64,000 nucleotides of DNA. Source: Coptis chinensis. Its lineage: Eukaryota; Streptophyta; Magnoliopsida; Ranunculales; Ranunculaceae. The notes under the pieces are model-generated. The model saw nothing but the letters and a program-made list of their open reading frames with translations. It had not been told where the DNA came from and ran no database searches. Below are positions 45,064-57,486 of the stretch, piece after piece. The DNA is taken from assembly GCA_015680905.1 (NCBI GenBank), contig CM027377.1, positions 4,302,501-4,366,500 of the forward strand, read 5' to 3'. The number at the start of each line of letters is the position of its first letter. Position 1 is the stretch's first letter. A program made the position numbers and the translations under genes.

Positions 45064-45718
45064 TCTAACAATCCTACTGATCCAGACTGTTCTTTTATGT
45101 TCCTCACAACCTAGTAGCTCTATGGTTAAAATCAGCATTTGTCGTTGTAATGACAAGACATGGATTGATATCAATAAAGTTCTTTCGTGCAGCTCATCCC
45201 TTTCTTGTTTTGTTAATGTTGTGTATGTGGAAGGTACATTCTATTGTTCAACTACATCAGGAACAGTGGCTGCATACATCCTTGCTCAACAAAAGTTGCG
45301 AGTGCGTGTCATACACGAAGTTCTTAGGTCGTATAAGTGAAACTTATTTAGTCAGTTGTGATGGAGAGATTTTACTAATTGGCCTGTATTCTTACAACAA
45401 TACTTCTCTGAACGCACCACATCAACATCAGATTTTCAAGCTTGATATTTCAAACTTGAGTTGGACGAGAATAAGAAGCTTGGGTGATCGAGTATTGTTT
45501 CTCGGTGGTAGCAATGCATGCCTTCCAGGGAAACGGGCAGGGAGAAAGCTAGAGGGAAAATTTGTGAATAGGATTTATTACTGTCGGGGCATTATCACAA
45601 AGTATTTCAGTGTTGATCCAAGTCCTTCTCGTAATACAAGAAGCTATCCATGTTCCAGGTATTATGGATCTCTTGCTAAAGAGAATTGCAAAAAGATTTG
45701 GATTGAAGCTCCTCAATA
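45064..45718 (+). pseudogene. F-box B1 remnant, C-terminal part
   Basis: Continues the gene after Copia B (CAATCCTACTGATCCAGAC onward). Homologous to residues about 161-374 of F-box B2, ending in IWIEAPQ. Frameshifts at about 45,090-45,100 and 45,305-45,320 (extra bases near GTGTCATACACG) destroy the frame even if the transposon were absent. Confidence 0.88.
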
Positions 45719-46173
45719 GGCCACCATAACTATGTCCATATTGCACTAATTTCAGTTACATCTACAGCCTTTCATCATGTACGTTTTCCTATCTAGATAT
45801 AATTATATAACACCAAAATATCCATGATTGTCATTATGTTAGGTTATAGGTTTATGGTGATTGACTTATACATGAGTTCATAGATTCTATTCAAGAGAAG
45901 CGCACTTCTATCTATCTTTCAGCGAATTAGTTGCTAGTGTCCAACTACTGAAGAACTTATGCTATCAGTCATCAAATCAAACTCCCATAGTCTATCTCCA
46001 CTTTCAAGTTTTATTAACACAAGTGACTACTCTCTGCAGCGCAAGTGCGTGATGATGATAGTCTAGGCTACTTATCAAGAATATATAACAGAACATTTTT
46101 ATAGTTGAGACAATATTTTGCCCAAGTAACTGTAGATTGACGAAATCCCATCCCTTTATTTAAGAAAGAACTC

Positions 46174-47883
46174 TTAAATACTTTTTACGTGCAGCCGATA
46201 AGTAGGAACAACAAGCAGCGGATTGATCCTTGGCACTACTAAGCCAAAGCTCTCCTTTATGTCAATATCCTTAGGTGACATTCCATGTGGAAGCTCCAAA
46301 TCAAAGCAATGCACAAACTGAGCAAGTACAAGTTGAACTGCTTTTAGACCCATTTCAATTCCTGGGCACTTTCTGCGACCTGATCCGAATGGTATAAGTT
46401 GCATATCACTTCCTCGAACATCTATATCGGTGTTGATGAACCTCTCTGGGTAGAATTTTTCTGCATCAGTCCACATATTGGGATCTCGTCCAATTGCGTA
46501 TGCATTTATAATGATCCGCGACTTCTTTGGTATGTGGAATCCTTTTATTGAGATATATTCTATGGATTCGCGTGGGGCTAGCAGTGGTGCAACTGGATGA
46601 AGCCTCATGACTTCTTTCACAACAATGTTGAGGTAAGCCACTTTTGCCAAATCAGTCTCTTCGACCATACGATCCAACCCAACTACATTAACCAGCTCGT
46701 CTTGAACCTTCTCCATTATGTGTGGATGCCGTAGGAGTTCTGCTAAGGCCCAGTCAATTGTTGTAGCTGATGTATCCATTGCAGCTGCCAGCATGTCCAC
46801 TATTATTGCTTTGATGTTGGTCCTATCAAGCTTCACTTCATATCCATCGTCGGATTTCATCAAGGACAACAGTATAGCAATGAAGTCCTTATGATGCTCT
46901 TGCTCGCCAGTAGTACCTTGTTCATATTCATCAATGATCTTCTCTAGGAAGTTGTCCATGGTTTTGTTAGCGTCCTTCATGTGGAGTGTCAATCCCTAAA
47001 CACAATATATTGCAATTAGTGTTTGGAAACAGAGAATCATCACAAGAAAGAAAGTAAACCCACACATACCAATTATGGTAGTGATCGATGGGGAGGAGTC
47101 TATCAAAACTTGTACTCGTAACTTATTTATGGGAATAACAAAACTTTGCTACAAATAAAATAGTACCTGAATATCAAAGGCCCTCATAAATGGGATAAAA
47201 TCAGCTGTGTTGATAGCTCCAATCAACAACAATGCCTCTTGTATACATGGTCTGAAGTCGAACCTTTCTTTGTATACACTACCAAATATCGTTCCATAAC
47301 TAATTTTCTCAATCACGGTTCGCACTTCGGTACTAATATTCACAACTTCACCCTCAGCTGCTCCTACTCTCTTTATGAAATTCCTTACTTCCTCTTTTCT
47401 CAAAGGCCTAAAAGATTCAATCTTTTGGATACTAAGAAGATGTATGGTGCATAATTTGCGTAGACTACGCCAGTAAGGTCCATATTCAGAAAAACCCACT
47501 CCTCGGCTTCCATATAATAAGTATTCTGAAGCTAGAATCTTTGGTCTACTTGCAAAGTTTATGTCATGTGTTTTGAGGAACAACTCAGCCGCTTCACTCG
47601 TTGAGACAACCACCGTCGGGACAAGTCCTAGTCTTACCTGCATAATAGGACCGTATTTTTGTGACAATTTGTTAAGAGAGTGATGAGGAAGATCGCCCAA
47701 CATATGAAGGTGACCGATAATTGGTAGTCCTAGGGGACCTGGGGGCAATTGGCCTGTATCATTTTTGTGTTTTGATTGCATAAAGTATAAGATGTAGGTG
47801 AAAGACCAGAAACCTACAAGGATCACTAACAAGAACAACATAGAAACCCAAGAAAACATTGGCAAAAGTCCTACAACTTCCAT
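46174..47883 (-). CDS. Cytochrome P450, CYP71 clan (CYP736A-like), P450-3
   Basis: Exons 47883-47167 and 46995-46174; 512 aa; duplicate of P450-1. All motifs are present ([29 protein letters not shown]). Distinguishing changes: exon 2 begins GLTLHMKD instead of [25 protein letters not shown] at the splice junction, and YGTIFGSVY. Its 3' flank is truncated by the duplication junction 116 bp after the stop, so it lacks the downstream sequence of the other copies. Confidence 0.95.
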
Positions 47884-47945
47884 TTACCAGATAACTATGT
47901 AGTTTTTCTTTTTGTAGACGATCTTAAGAACCAAGGCTTCTCTTT

Positions 47946-47955
47946 ACATATATAT
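47946..47955 (-). promoter_or_regulatory. TATA box of P450-3
   Basis: An (AT)4 run at the conserved position. Confidence 0.5.
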
Positions 47956-47993
47956 CTCTTGCGTGAGATGTTTGTCAATATGACTTATGAATT

Positions 47994-48910
47994 GGGTGGC
48001 TAATATTCTCCCCGCCCAAATCTATAAGCTCATTATGCCCCTCTATTCAATACCACTGAAACCAGCCGCATCTCATCTTCTTTCACTTTTGATATTCTGT
48101 CAGTTTCTTAAGTAGAGCACCTAGTTGGAATAATGAATTTTGTTGCTTCTCTTCTCTTGAACCCCATTTGACATCGATCACTCTCCAAAACACAGTTCCA
48201 AAATTGTAATGTAGTGATCTCTAATAAGAATAATTACTCATCTAATCTATCACTATCCGAACAACTCAGTTGTTAAAATTTGGGAAATTGGTTTTTCGAA
48301 ACTATATAAACCAATTCAGACATTAACTGTGTTTTCCTAAGGCAAATTTTTCTTTTATTTGTTATTCAACCTATCACTATCCAAAAGTGTATATTTTGTT
48401 GATTTAAATTTGGGAAATTGAGGCTTCTTTCTTAAACAATATAAACCAATGATTCAGACATTAAGTTATACAATTTTGTTTACTTGATCAAATTCTTCAA
48501 CTAGCCAATATCATGTCAATACAAAATGATTAACTTTTAATGGAAGGAAAATTGTGTATATTTTTTTGATTTTTGGGGCGGGAGCTTTGTTAGATTTGTG
48601 CATTGGTCTTGCCCATAACCAACTCTACATCCCTACATGATAACCTCTGTAATGATTAAAAATTCGGAGGTGAGAGACAATTTTGTTTAATAAAAATTGA
48701 AAAGCTAGTTGCAACAAACATCCCAGCAATTTAAAAAAAATCTAAAAAACCGAAAATGGAGACAATACAAAACGGATTTTTTTAAAATGACGAACTTTTA
48801 ATGTTCAAGGAGAAGATCGCTGTTAGAAGGTTTCAACTTTTGGTATAATTGGTATTTTAGCTTTTGGGGCGGGGAGGTTATCAACTTGAGGGGCGAGAAT
48901 ATTAACACCA
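47994..48910. mobile_element. Non-autonomous hAT-type element (unit 2 copy)
   Basis: Same element and same TATGAATT flanks (47,986-47,993; 48,911-48,918) as 16,359-17,169. It is about 106 bp longer through scattered insertions and shuffled short segments in the middle. Confidence 0.65.
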
Positions 48911-49002
48911 TATGAATTTTAACATGATTTTGACTTCTCCGTGCAAGACAAGTAGATGAAACCGTTTGAATGTGTTGTTTTACATTAAGACAAAATAGTA
49001 TA

Positions 49003-49409
49003 TGTAGGTGCCCTCCACTCTCAAACACTTGTGTGGCAGACCACGTGTCTAGACTACAAACAGATCGTACATACGATCTAAAGTCAGATCGTCTAAACTG
49101 ACCTAGGAAATGTAACCACTGCAAGCTAGTCAACAACATCATTAATGAGATATCATTATTTCGTAACGGAAGGAATAAAAGTAATCATCAAGACAGTGCA
49201 AAAGGGGATCTACGCCTATAAAAGGAGGCGTCTTCTCCATTCTCAAGGGAGGCCAATTCTCCATCTTCTCGATCAGCTATCTCCATCTCCCATCCAATCA
49301 ACCAATCAAAAGCTGGAACTACGTCCGACTTGATTCGAGTTCACTAAAGAACTTGAGACGTAGGCAGTTCGACATAACCGAGTTCAGTCGAAAAAATACT
49401 ACCTCTACA
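49003..49409 (+). repeat. 5' LTR of the LARD-like element, unit 2
   Basis: 407 bp, starts TGTAGGTGCCC, ends CTCTACA before the primer site. Confidence 0.8.
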
Positions 49410-50439
49410 TTGGCGCCGTCTGCCGGTTCGTCTTCTTGAGAAAAAACATTCAAACCATTTTTTCAAACCCACGAAACTTGGTAAAACCACTATGGAAGAA
49501 CAGCTCAAAGTTTTAGCCGATCAAATGAAAACTCTCCAAGATTCTTTTACGACAAGCACATCATTGAAGTTTCCATGACGCTGGTGTTTATTATCAATGG
49601 CGGCAAGCGAAAAGTCAGCGTTCTAATAGATAAGTCTACATTCAACTATTCTTCATTTATACTAATCTTTAATATTTGGATCAGTTCGGATAATCTGTGC
49701 ACACTTCTATGTTGCAAGATATACTTCTCACTTACATATCACTTGCAGTCGATCCAAGATCGCCGGCCGTGGTCTGCAACATTACTACTATATCACACGC
49801 CTTTTACAAATAATCGGTGATAATACAAATCCAGAATCCGAATTTTAGTGTCGCCTCCTTACCAGGTCAACTAAGGTGTTGGTTCAACCAATAATCTCAA
49901 ACAGAAATTTCAGAGCATGTTAATCTATGGACCTATATCTATGAGGAGAAGCACACACCAACACAACTCATCATAGAGCTATATCAAAACCTCAGCCAAA
50001 TCTCATGCAAAGACCTCTGCCAGTCGTCCATTAGCCAGGTCGTCATCAGTCATGTCGTCCTCCTCCAGGTCGTCCTCAACTAGGTCGTCCATCAGATCAG
50101 CACATCATCAGCTCAGGTCGGACAAAAATAGAAAAAGCAAGAGAAAATAGTGGATTTTGACCTCAAAATGGTCGCCATCGACGGTCTTGTATACCGAGAT
50201 CTTTCCGAATTGGGGTCACACGCGTGATTCTGACAACTGTAGCCAAAATACCAAAACGCATCCAAACTTACTCCAATTAGCTAAAGATCACGATTACTTA
50301 CCATCTTTGCGCTTATCCGCCAACTCATGATACTTTAGTACTATCAATGTGCAATCTGACAACTCAACATCATCTGACTCAGATCCTCCCCATCACTTTC
50401 GGCCAGTCGTCCAATAGATCGGTAGCATCACTTTCGGCC

Positions 50440-50790
50440 AGTCGTCCATCATCGGTAGCGTCATCAAGTCAGATCATCCTCAGATCAGCTCATCCTCAAG
50501 TCAGGTCATATTCAGATCAAGTCATCCTCAGATCAGCTCATCTTCAAGTCAGGTCGTGCTCAGATCAACTCATCCTCAAGTGAGGTCGCCCTCAGGTCAT
50601 TCTCATTCTCCCTCGACTTAGGTCATTCTCAGATCAGCTCATCCTCAAGTCAGGTCGTCCTCAGACCAGGTCATCCTTAGATCAGGTCATCCTCATATTA
50701 GCTCATCCTCTGATCAGGTCGTCCTCAGCTCAGGTTATCCTCAGGTCAGGTCGTCCTCAGATCAAGTCATCCTCAAGTCAGTCGAGGCGG
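50440..50790 (+). repeat. Tandem array of CAGGTCGTCCTCAGATCAG type, unit 2
   Basis: Counterpart of 22,190-22,550, with different copy order and number. Confidence 0.7.
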
Positions 50791-51964
50791 TCTCTACAAC
50801 CGGAAGAAGCAACCAATATTCCAACTATCGGTTTAACTTTCGAACCATCATCATCGCCGGCCAAACGTACACGCCAATGTTGTCATCAGTTTATTGGAGC
50901 TTGAATGAACATCAATATTCCAGGTCGTCCCAGACTGACCACACCGCAAAGCTCACATCGATGATGTCAATCAATCTAAAAAGCTCGCTCGTCATGGAGT
51001 TATACCACACACAAAGGTTGCCAGCATATCTATCATCAATTGAAATAACAAATCAAAGGAAACAATACTTAATTTGTCGAATCAAGAAATCAACAATTCC
51101 AAACCGAGAAGCATCTAAATGTTCATGAATCAGATATAACAATTCAAAACATGTAGTTCCCTCCTCGACAGTTTGCAAATACTACAAACCAGTGAGTCAC
51201 TCGAATTGCAAAATGGAAGTTCACTCCCTTGCAGTTTATTGCAAGCCAATCAAGCTGAGGGGCAAGCCATAGCCATCTCCAAACTATGACAAGTTATTGC
51301 CATCTAAACATGTCAATCAAGCTCCAACACTGGGGCTAAACAACATTAACACCCACAAAGGGCTGCTTCTGCTACGAACTGGGGGCTAGCTACAACCATC
51401 TCCGACCTGGTCGCTCAACGCTCCAAACCTGGGCCTAACAACATATAGACAATTCAAGACTAATAACCATAGTGACGCCCCCAAAAGGCTAGCTATCAAC
51501 TATAGTGACGCCCCCAAAGGCTAACTATCAATAAAAATGCCCCCAAAAGGCGTACAAATCAACTTAACACCAACGCCATGGTTAAACTTGATTCAACTGT
51601 AATTACCACTCAAAGGCTAATTATCAGTCAAATCCAATCCACGATACCCCCAAAAGGACTACAAATCAACTTAAGGCCTCTGATATGGTTAAACTTGATT
51701 CAACTGTAATTACCACTCAAAGGCTAATTATCAGTCAAATCCAATCTACGCACTACGACATACGATTTACGATCTACGCACTACGAGCTACGATTTGCGC
51801 ACTACGACATAGGACCTACCACATCAACTCACAAGAAAGCTCTAAGCAACAAACGACATCCAGCCTACAAACACAGAAAATTCAATTCGCAAAAATCTCA
51901 ATTTTCAACCAAGTAAGACACTCCTTATTATTTCTTTACAAATTCAATGATATAAAGAAAGGGG

Positions 51965-52364
51965 GTCGGTACCCTCCACTCTCAAACACTTTCGTATGGA
52001 CCGTGTCCAGACTACAAGCAGGTCGTGCATACGACCTAAGGTCAGGTTGTCCAAATGACCTAGGAAACGTAACCGCTGCAAGCTAGTCAACAACATCATT
52101 AATGAGAGATCATTACTTTCTAACGGAAGGAGTAAAACAATCATCAATAATCAAGGGGATCTACGTATGCCTATAAAAGGAGGTGTCTTCTCCATTCTCA
52201 AGGGAGGCCAATTCTCTATCTTCTCAATCAACTATCTCCATCTCCCATCCAATCAACCAATCAAAAACTTGAACTACGTCTGATTTGATTCGAGTTTACT
52301 AAAGAACTCGATATGTAGGCAACTCGATATAACCGAGTTCAGTCGAACAAATACCACATCTACA
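51965..52364 (+). repeat. 3' LTR of the LARD-like element, unit 2
   Basis: About 400 bp. The first two bases (TG) are missing at the polypurine junction, and it ends CTACA followed by ATATA. Confidence 0.75.
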
Positions 52365-52519
52365 ATATATAAGACAAAATATACTATAACTTGTTTTACA
52401 TTATACTAGCATACACTATCCATATTCCATAAAGCCAGTAGAAATTGTTGACTTGAAAAGAATTACATTTTAATGACATTTATACCCCTTTTAAATACCA
52501 TAATTTACATCTTAGACCG

Positions 52520-52665
52520 AGCATAGGAGGCCGTAAATAGAAAATAACAATGAGGATAATTTAGAAAACTAAAAAATCAAGTCGACCGACCCAGTATAGG
52601 AGGCTGTAAATAGAAAATAGCAATGAGGATAATTTAGGAAACTAAAAAATCTAGTCGACTACGCG
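52520..52665. repeat. 68-bp-scale tandem duplication, unit 2
   Basis: Counterpart of 24,340-24,480. Confidence 0.7.
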
Positions 52666-52946
52666 AGCAATTTTCTTTACAGAGGATAGATTATGTTAAT
52701 AGCAGTTCTAGAGTACGTTTGCTGCACCGGTACACACATGCATCTGGGCTCTTGCACAGTACTTCGTGATGCAATACACACACACCTTTTGCTGTGATGA
52801 GTGGTCTCGATTGACTACACCACTCTCTCTCCTGCGCACAGTAGATTTTCTCTTATGTTAATTTTCGTTCATGCCTGACCTAATGGGTTCTAATTAGTCC
52901 TTCGAAGATTGGACTAACCTTTGATGACTTTAAGATAATCTTAGCT
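52664..52946. repeat. Direct repeat left of P450-4
   Basis: Counterpart of 24,486-24,766; recurs to the right of the gene at 55,066-55,400. Confidence 0.7.
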
Positions 52947-53208
52947 ATTTTGATATTGACCGAAATTTTGATCAGTTTGGGTTTGAGCTAGATTTTGTAA
53001 GATGGAGGAGATATAGAACAACAACTGAACAAGTACTCTGTTTATATATTTAAAGCTGAAGAACTTTAACATTCATACAGTACCATATACCTGTAGTCTA
53101 GGCTACTTATCAAGAATATATAACAGAACACCTTCGTAGTTGAGACAATATTTTGCCCAAGTAACTGTAGATTGACGAAATCCCATCCCTTTATTTAAGA
53201 AAGAACTC

Positions 53209-54919
53209 TTAAATACTTTTTACGTGCAGCCGATAAGTAGGAACAACAAGCAGTGGATTGACCCGTGGCACTACTATGCCAAAGCTCTCCTTCATGTCAA
53301 TATCCTTAGGTGACATTCCATGTGGAAGCTCCAAATTGAAGCAATGCACAAACTGAGCAAGTACAAGTTGAACTGCTTTTAGACCCATTTCAATCCCTGG
53401 GCACTTTCTGCGACCTGATCCGAATGGTATAAGTTGCATATCACTTCCTCGAACATCTATATCGGTGTTGATGAACCTCTCTGGGTAGAATTCTTCTGCA
53501 TCAGTCCACATATTGGGATCTCGTCCAATTGCGTATGCATTTATAATGATCCGCGACTTCTTTGGTATGTGGAATCCTTTTATTGAGATATCTTCTATGG
53601 ATTCGCGTGGGGCTAGCAGTGGTGCAACTGGATGAAGCCTCATGACTTCCTTCACAACAATGTTGAGGTAAGCCAATTTTTCCAAATCAGTCTCTTCGAC
53701 CATACGATCCAACCCAACGACATTAACCAGCTCATCTTGAACCTTCTCCATTATGTGTGGATGCCGTAGGAGTTCTGCTAAGGCCCAGTCAATTGTTGTA
53801 GCTGATGTATCCATTGCAGCTGCCAGCATGTCTACTATTATTGCTTTGATGTTGGTCCTATCAAGCTTCACTTCATATCCATCATCGGATTTCATCAAGG
53901 ACAACAGTATAGCAATGAAGTCCTTATGATGCTCTTGCTCGCCAGTAGTACCTTGTTCATGTTCATCAATGATCTTCTCTAGGAAGTTGTCCATGGTTTT
54001 GTTAGCGTCCTTCATGCGGCGTGTCAATCCCTAAACACAATATATTGCAATTAGCGTTTGGAAACAGAGAATCATTACAAGAAAGAAAGTAAACCCGCAC
54101 ATACCAATTATGGTAGTGATCGATAGGGATGAGTCTATCAAAACTTGTACTCAGTAACTTATTTATGGGAATAACAAAACTTTGCTACTAATAAAATAGT
54201 ACCTGAAGATCAAAGGCCCTCATAAATGGGATAAAATCAGTTATGTTCATAGCTCCAATCAACAACAATGCCTCTTGTATACATGGTCTGAAGTCGAACC
54301 TTTCTTTGTATACACTACCAAATATCATTCCATAACTAATTTTCTCAATCACGGTTCGCACTTCGGTACTAATATTCACAACTTCACCCTCAGCTGCTCC
54401 TACTCTCTTTATAAAATTCCTTACTTCCTCTTTTCTCAAAGGCCTAAAAGATTCAATCTTTGAGATACTAAGAAGATGTATGGTGCATAATTTGCGTAGA
54501 CTACGCCAGTAAGGTCCATATTCAGAAAAACCCACTCCTCGGCTTCCATATGATATGTATTCTGAAGCTAGAATCTTCGGTCTACTTGCAAAGTTTATGT
54601 CATGTGTTTTGAGGAACAACTCAGCAGCTTCACTCGTTGAGACAACCACCGTCGGGACAAGTCCTAGTCTTAACTGCATAATAGGACCGTATTTTTGTGA
54701 CAATTTGTTAAGAGAGTGATGAGGAAGATCGCCCAACATATGAAGATGACCGATAATTGGTAGTCCTAGGGGACCTGGGGGCAATTGGCCTGCATTATTT
54801 TTGTGTTTTGATTGCATAAAGTATAAGATGTAGGTGAAAGACCAGAAACCTACAAGGATCACTAACAAGAACAACATAGAAACCCAAGAAAACATTGGCA
54901 AAAGTCCTACAGCTTCCAT
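53209..54919 (-). CDS. Cytochrome P450, CYP71 clan (CYP736A-like), P450-4
   Basis: Exons 54919-54203 and 54030-53209; 512 aa; duplicate of P450-2. Motifs intact ([29 protein letters not shown]). Unlike P450-2 it has EVMR and [15 protein letters not shown], as in P450-1 and P450-3, so the unusual residues of P450-2 arose after the duplication. Near the exon 1 end it reads GAMNITDF where P450-2 reads GAINIADF. The TATA run in its promoter is expanded. Confidence 0.95.
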
Positions 54920-54982
54920 TTACCAGATAACTATGTAGTTTTTCTTTATGTAGACGATCTTAAGAACCAAGGCTTCTCTTTA

Positions 54983-55005
54983 CATATATATATATATATA
55001 TATAT
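54983..55005 (-). promoter_or_regulatory. TATA box of P450-4, expanded (AT)11
   Basis: Eleven AT units where the three other copies have four, at the TATA position about 64-86 bp upstream of the ATG. Confidence 0.6.
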
Positions 55006-55065
55006 ATCTCTCTTGCGTGAGATGTTTGTCTATATGACCCTTAACATTTGTTTATGAATTGAGTC

Positions 55066-55400
55066 GCGATCAATTTTCTTTAGAGGAAAGATTATGTTAT
55101 TAGCAGTTCTAGAGTACACTAGATTTTCTCTTTGTGATGTTAATTTTCGTTCATGCCGGCTGCACCGGTACGCATGCATCTGGGCTCTTGCACAGTATTT
55201 CGTGATGCCGACGTAATGAGTGGCCTTTTTTTTTTTGCTGGGTCGTAATGAGTGGCCTCGATTGACTACACCACTCTCTCCTACACCCACACTAGATTTT
55301 CTCTGTGATGTTAATTTTCGTTCATGCCTGACGTAATGGGTTCTAATTAGTCCTTTGAAGATTGGACTTGCCTTTGATGACTTTAAGATAATCTTATTAG
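55066..55400. repeat. Direct repeat right of P450-4
   Basis: Contains the CAATTTTCTTTA...GAGTGGCCTCGATTGAC and CTTTAAGATAATCTTA segments seen left of the gene, with an extra internal partial repeat including a T-run at 55,219-55,230. Confidence 0.65.
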
Positions 55401-55504
55401 CTATTTAATTTATTTTGTTCGTCTGTCACTCTCCCTCATCTGTAGTATCCACTAAAATTCATTAAACTGCAATGAGTTGCACGCCTCCTTAATAGACTAA
55501 TAGT

Positions 55505-55705
55505 ATGATTATTGAAGGGGAGTCAAGGAGGTTGACTGCAGAAATACTAAGCTACAACAATCTTTGCAATCACAACGCACTCATGAAAACATACCCACTA
55601 CGCTACCACGCAATAACATCGCATACACCATTACACCAGGTTGTTATATGCCCCGAAGTTAAGACTCAACCAGCTTTTGGCCAAGTTGTCCCGGTTTCAT
55701 TATAG
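55505..55705 (+). CDS. Small conserved open frame of unknown function, unit 2
   Basis: 66 codons; duplicate of 27,133-27,336 with one codon deleted in frame. No family recognised. Confidence 0.3.
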   Translation: MIIEGESRRLTAEILSYNNLCNHNALMKTYPLRYHAITSHTPLHQVVICPEVKTQPAFGQVVPVSL

Positions 55706-56084
55706 ACCGCCGTCAGACTTTTAAAATCTCAGCATATATTGATATATACCGATTCCATGAACTGAGAATATATCCAAACTAACACACTTAAAAAATATAT
55801 CCAAACTTATAAACGTCCCATACAAAATTTCTTCAGATTTTAGCATATATCACAAAGTACCGTGACATTTCGCGATACTTCAAATAACAAATTCCATTAG
55901 GATTAGGTAGTTGATCCCTTAGGTATATTATACCTAACACCCTCATATCCCATATATATGTTTGCCTTATTTCTTCGTCTGTGTTATTATTGAAGAGGGT
56001 GTTTTTAGTTTCTAACTTGTTCCTTTGAGATTTTCCTTTTTTCCGGCCTGTCCAAATCATATTGATAAAGAAAAGAAGAGGATT

Positions 56085-57068
56085 ATGTCTAATCTCAACG
56101 ACGATGTGATTTTCGATATATTCAGTAGAATCCCAGGTTATATACTTGAAACTAATTTCAAATACGAATGTAAGAATTGGTTTAACATGATCTCAAGTTC
56201 AGTTTTCATCAAAACTCACCTCCTTCATCAAACCAAAGATGGTATTCTTCAACAAGTCACCACGGGTGGAATTGTGAAATTGATGTTCATTAACTTGAAT
56301 GCCATGGAAGCTAATAAGGCACTGGAATTAATCACACTTCCAGAAAAATCTCATGTCGCGCGCAGTTGTAATGGTTTACTTTTGTGCCTAGATTCAACTT
56401 CTAAGAACATGTATGTCACAAATCCTGTGACAAACGAAACCGTAGCACTTCGACCATGTAATCATGAACTTCACTATGGTGTAGAAGTGCGGTATGATTT
56501 TGTGTATGTTCCTTCTACTGAGAAGTACAAAGTAGTAGAGTTATACTATGATTACGCGAACCATCATCCTGTGTTTCACATACAAACCTTGGGTGTTAAT
56601 GGTTTAAGTGATTCATACAGACGGATTGAAGAACCAGCTTTTAAGTCAGCATTGCAGTACATAAGTTACTATGAAAGCATATCGGTTAGTGGAGTCCTGT
56701 ATATTCTTGTTGGTTCAGGGAAGATAATATGCTTTGATGTCGGTGACGAGACAACAATCAAATTGTTGTCCCTACCCACTTGTTATAGCAACGACAATGG
56801 TGTCGATCTCACAGAGATTGCAGGTTCCTTGTCCTTCATATGTGGTACTCGTTACGATGGATTTGATGTTTGGAGTCTGAAGGATGTTAATGAAGGAGAA
56901 TGGGTAAAACAATTCAAAATTTGCAAATTGCCTGCAAATATTAACAATAGAGTCCCACCCTATGTTAATTTAGTTGTTTTGGGGAGTTTGAATGACGGAG
57001 AAGTAATTACTTTTCGTGATGATAGAACAAATGTCTATGGTCAGAGAAGTATACAAATTCTCGTGTGA
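56085..57068 (+). CDS. F-box protein A2 (truncated C-terminus)
   Basis: Duplicate of F-box A1; 327 aa from the conserved Met. The upstream ATG of copy 1 is TTG here. F-box-like segment at residues 3-40 with IPGYILETNF in place of IPGDILETTF. The beta-rich F-box-associated region is intact up to NVYGQR, then a short insertion/deletion near 57,047-57,066 changes the tail to SIQILV and a stop, about 20-40 residues early. Likely still an SCF substrate receptor, if expressed. Confidence 0.82.
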   Translation: MSNLNDDVIFDIFSRIPGYILETNFKYECKNWFNMISSSVFIKTHLLHQTKDGILQQVTTGGIVKLMFINLNAMEANKALELITLPEKSHVARSCNGLLLCLDSTSKNMYVTNPVTNETVALRPCNHELHYGVEVRYDFVYVPSTEKYKVVELYYDYANHHPVFHIQTLGVNGLSDSYRRIEEPAFKSALQYISYYESISVSGVLYILVGSGKIICFDVGDETTIKLLSLPTCYSNDNGVDLTEIAGSLSFICGTRYDGFDVWSLKDVNEGEWVKQFKICKLPANINNRVPPYVNLVVLGSLNDGEVITFRDDRTNVYGQRSIQILV

Positions 57069-57486
57069 AGACAATGCAGTGGAAGCTGATGAATACCACG
57101 AATAGTTTTCAAGCAACACCTATGGTATACAAATCAACAGCCACACGTATCTCCGGAAAAGCTCCAATGACTTAACTTAATTAGTTGATTGTGGTCTTAT
57201 GGGTTATGGGTAAGTTGCCTAAGTTTTCTCTTGCTTATTAAGAAACTGTTATAAGAGAAACACTGGTTGTTCTATTATATTAAAACTCCTTTTAAAATTT
57301 CTTAATATGGAGGACTCCGAAGTTGCCATCTTCTTATATATATATAGATAGATAAGTTCGACCCATATGATTGTCCGTGAAGCCATTGTAATTCTCCAAC
57401 TTGGTTCTGAGGTATATATAGCTGCTGATATTGTTCGCAAATTTCATTACAATTTTTTTGTTAGTTCTGAAATAATAAACATAAAG

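Larger units (their letters stand above)
14426..46057. repeat. Tandem duplication unit 1 (TE-expanded copy)
   Basis: Contains P450-1, hAT, LARD, P450-2, F-box A1 and broken F-box B1, in the same order and orientation as unit 2. About 31.6 kb because of later insertions at 18,610-22,101, 28,958-29,413, 29,466-36,285 and 36,509-45,063. Its right end matches the right end of unit 2 up to GTGCGTGATGATG (46,057 and 58,937), where P450-3 downstream sequence begins abruptly. Confidence 0.9.
49003..52364 (+). mobile_element. Non-autonomous LTR retrotransposon (LARD-like), unit 2 copy
   Basis: 5' LTR 49,003-49,409, primer site TTGGCGCCGTCTGCC, a short gag-like stretch (MEEQLKVLADQMKTLQDSF, near 49,491), the GGTCGTCC repeat arrays (50,030-50,100; 50,440-50,790), TACGA array (51,745-51,820), 3' LTR 51,965-52,364. 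Uninterrupted; it has the empty site (50,299-50,303) for the solo LTR of unit 1. Confidence 0.82.
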
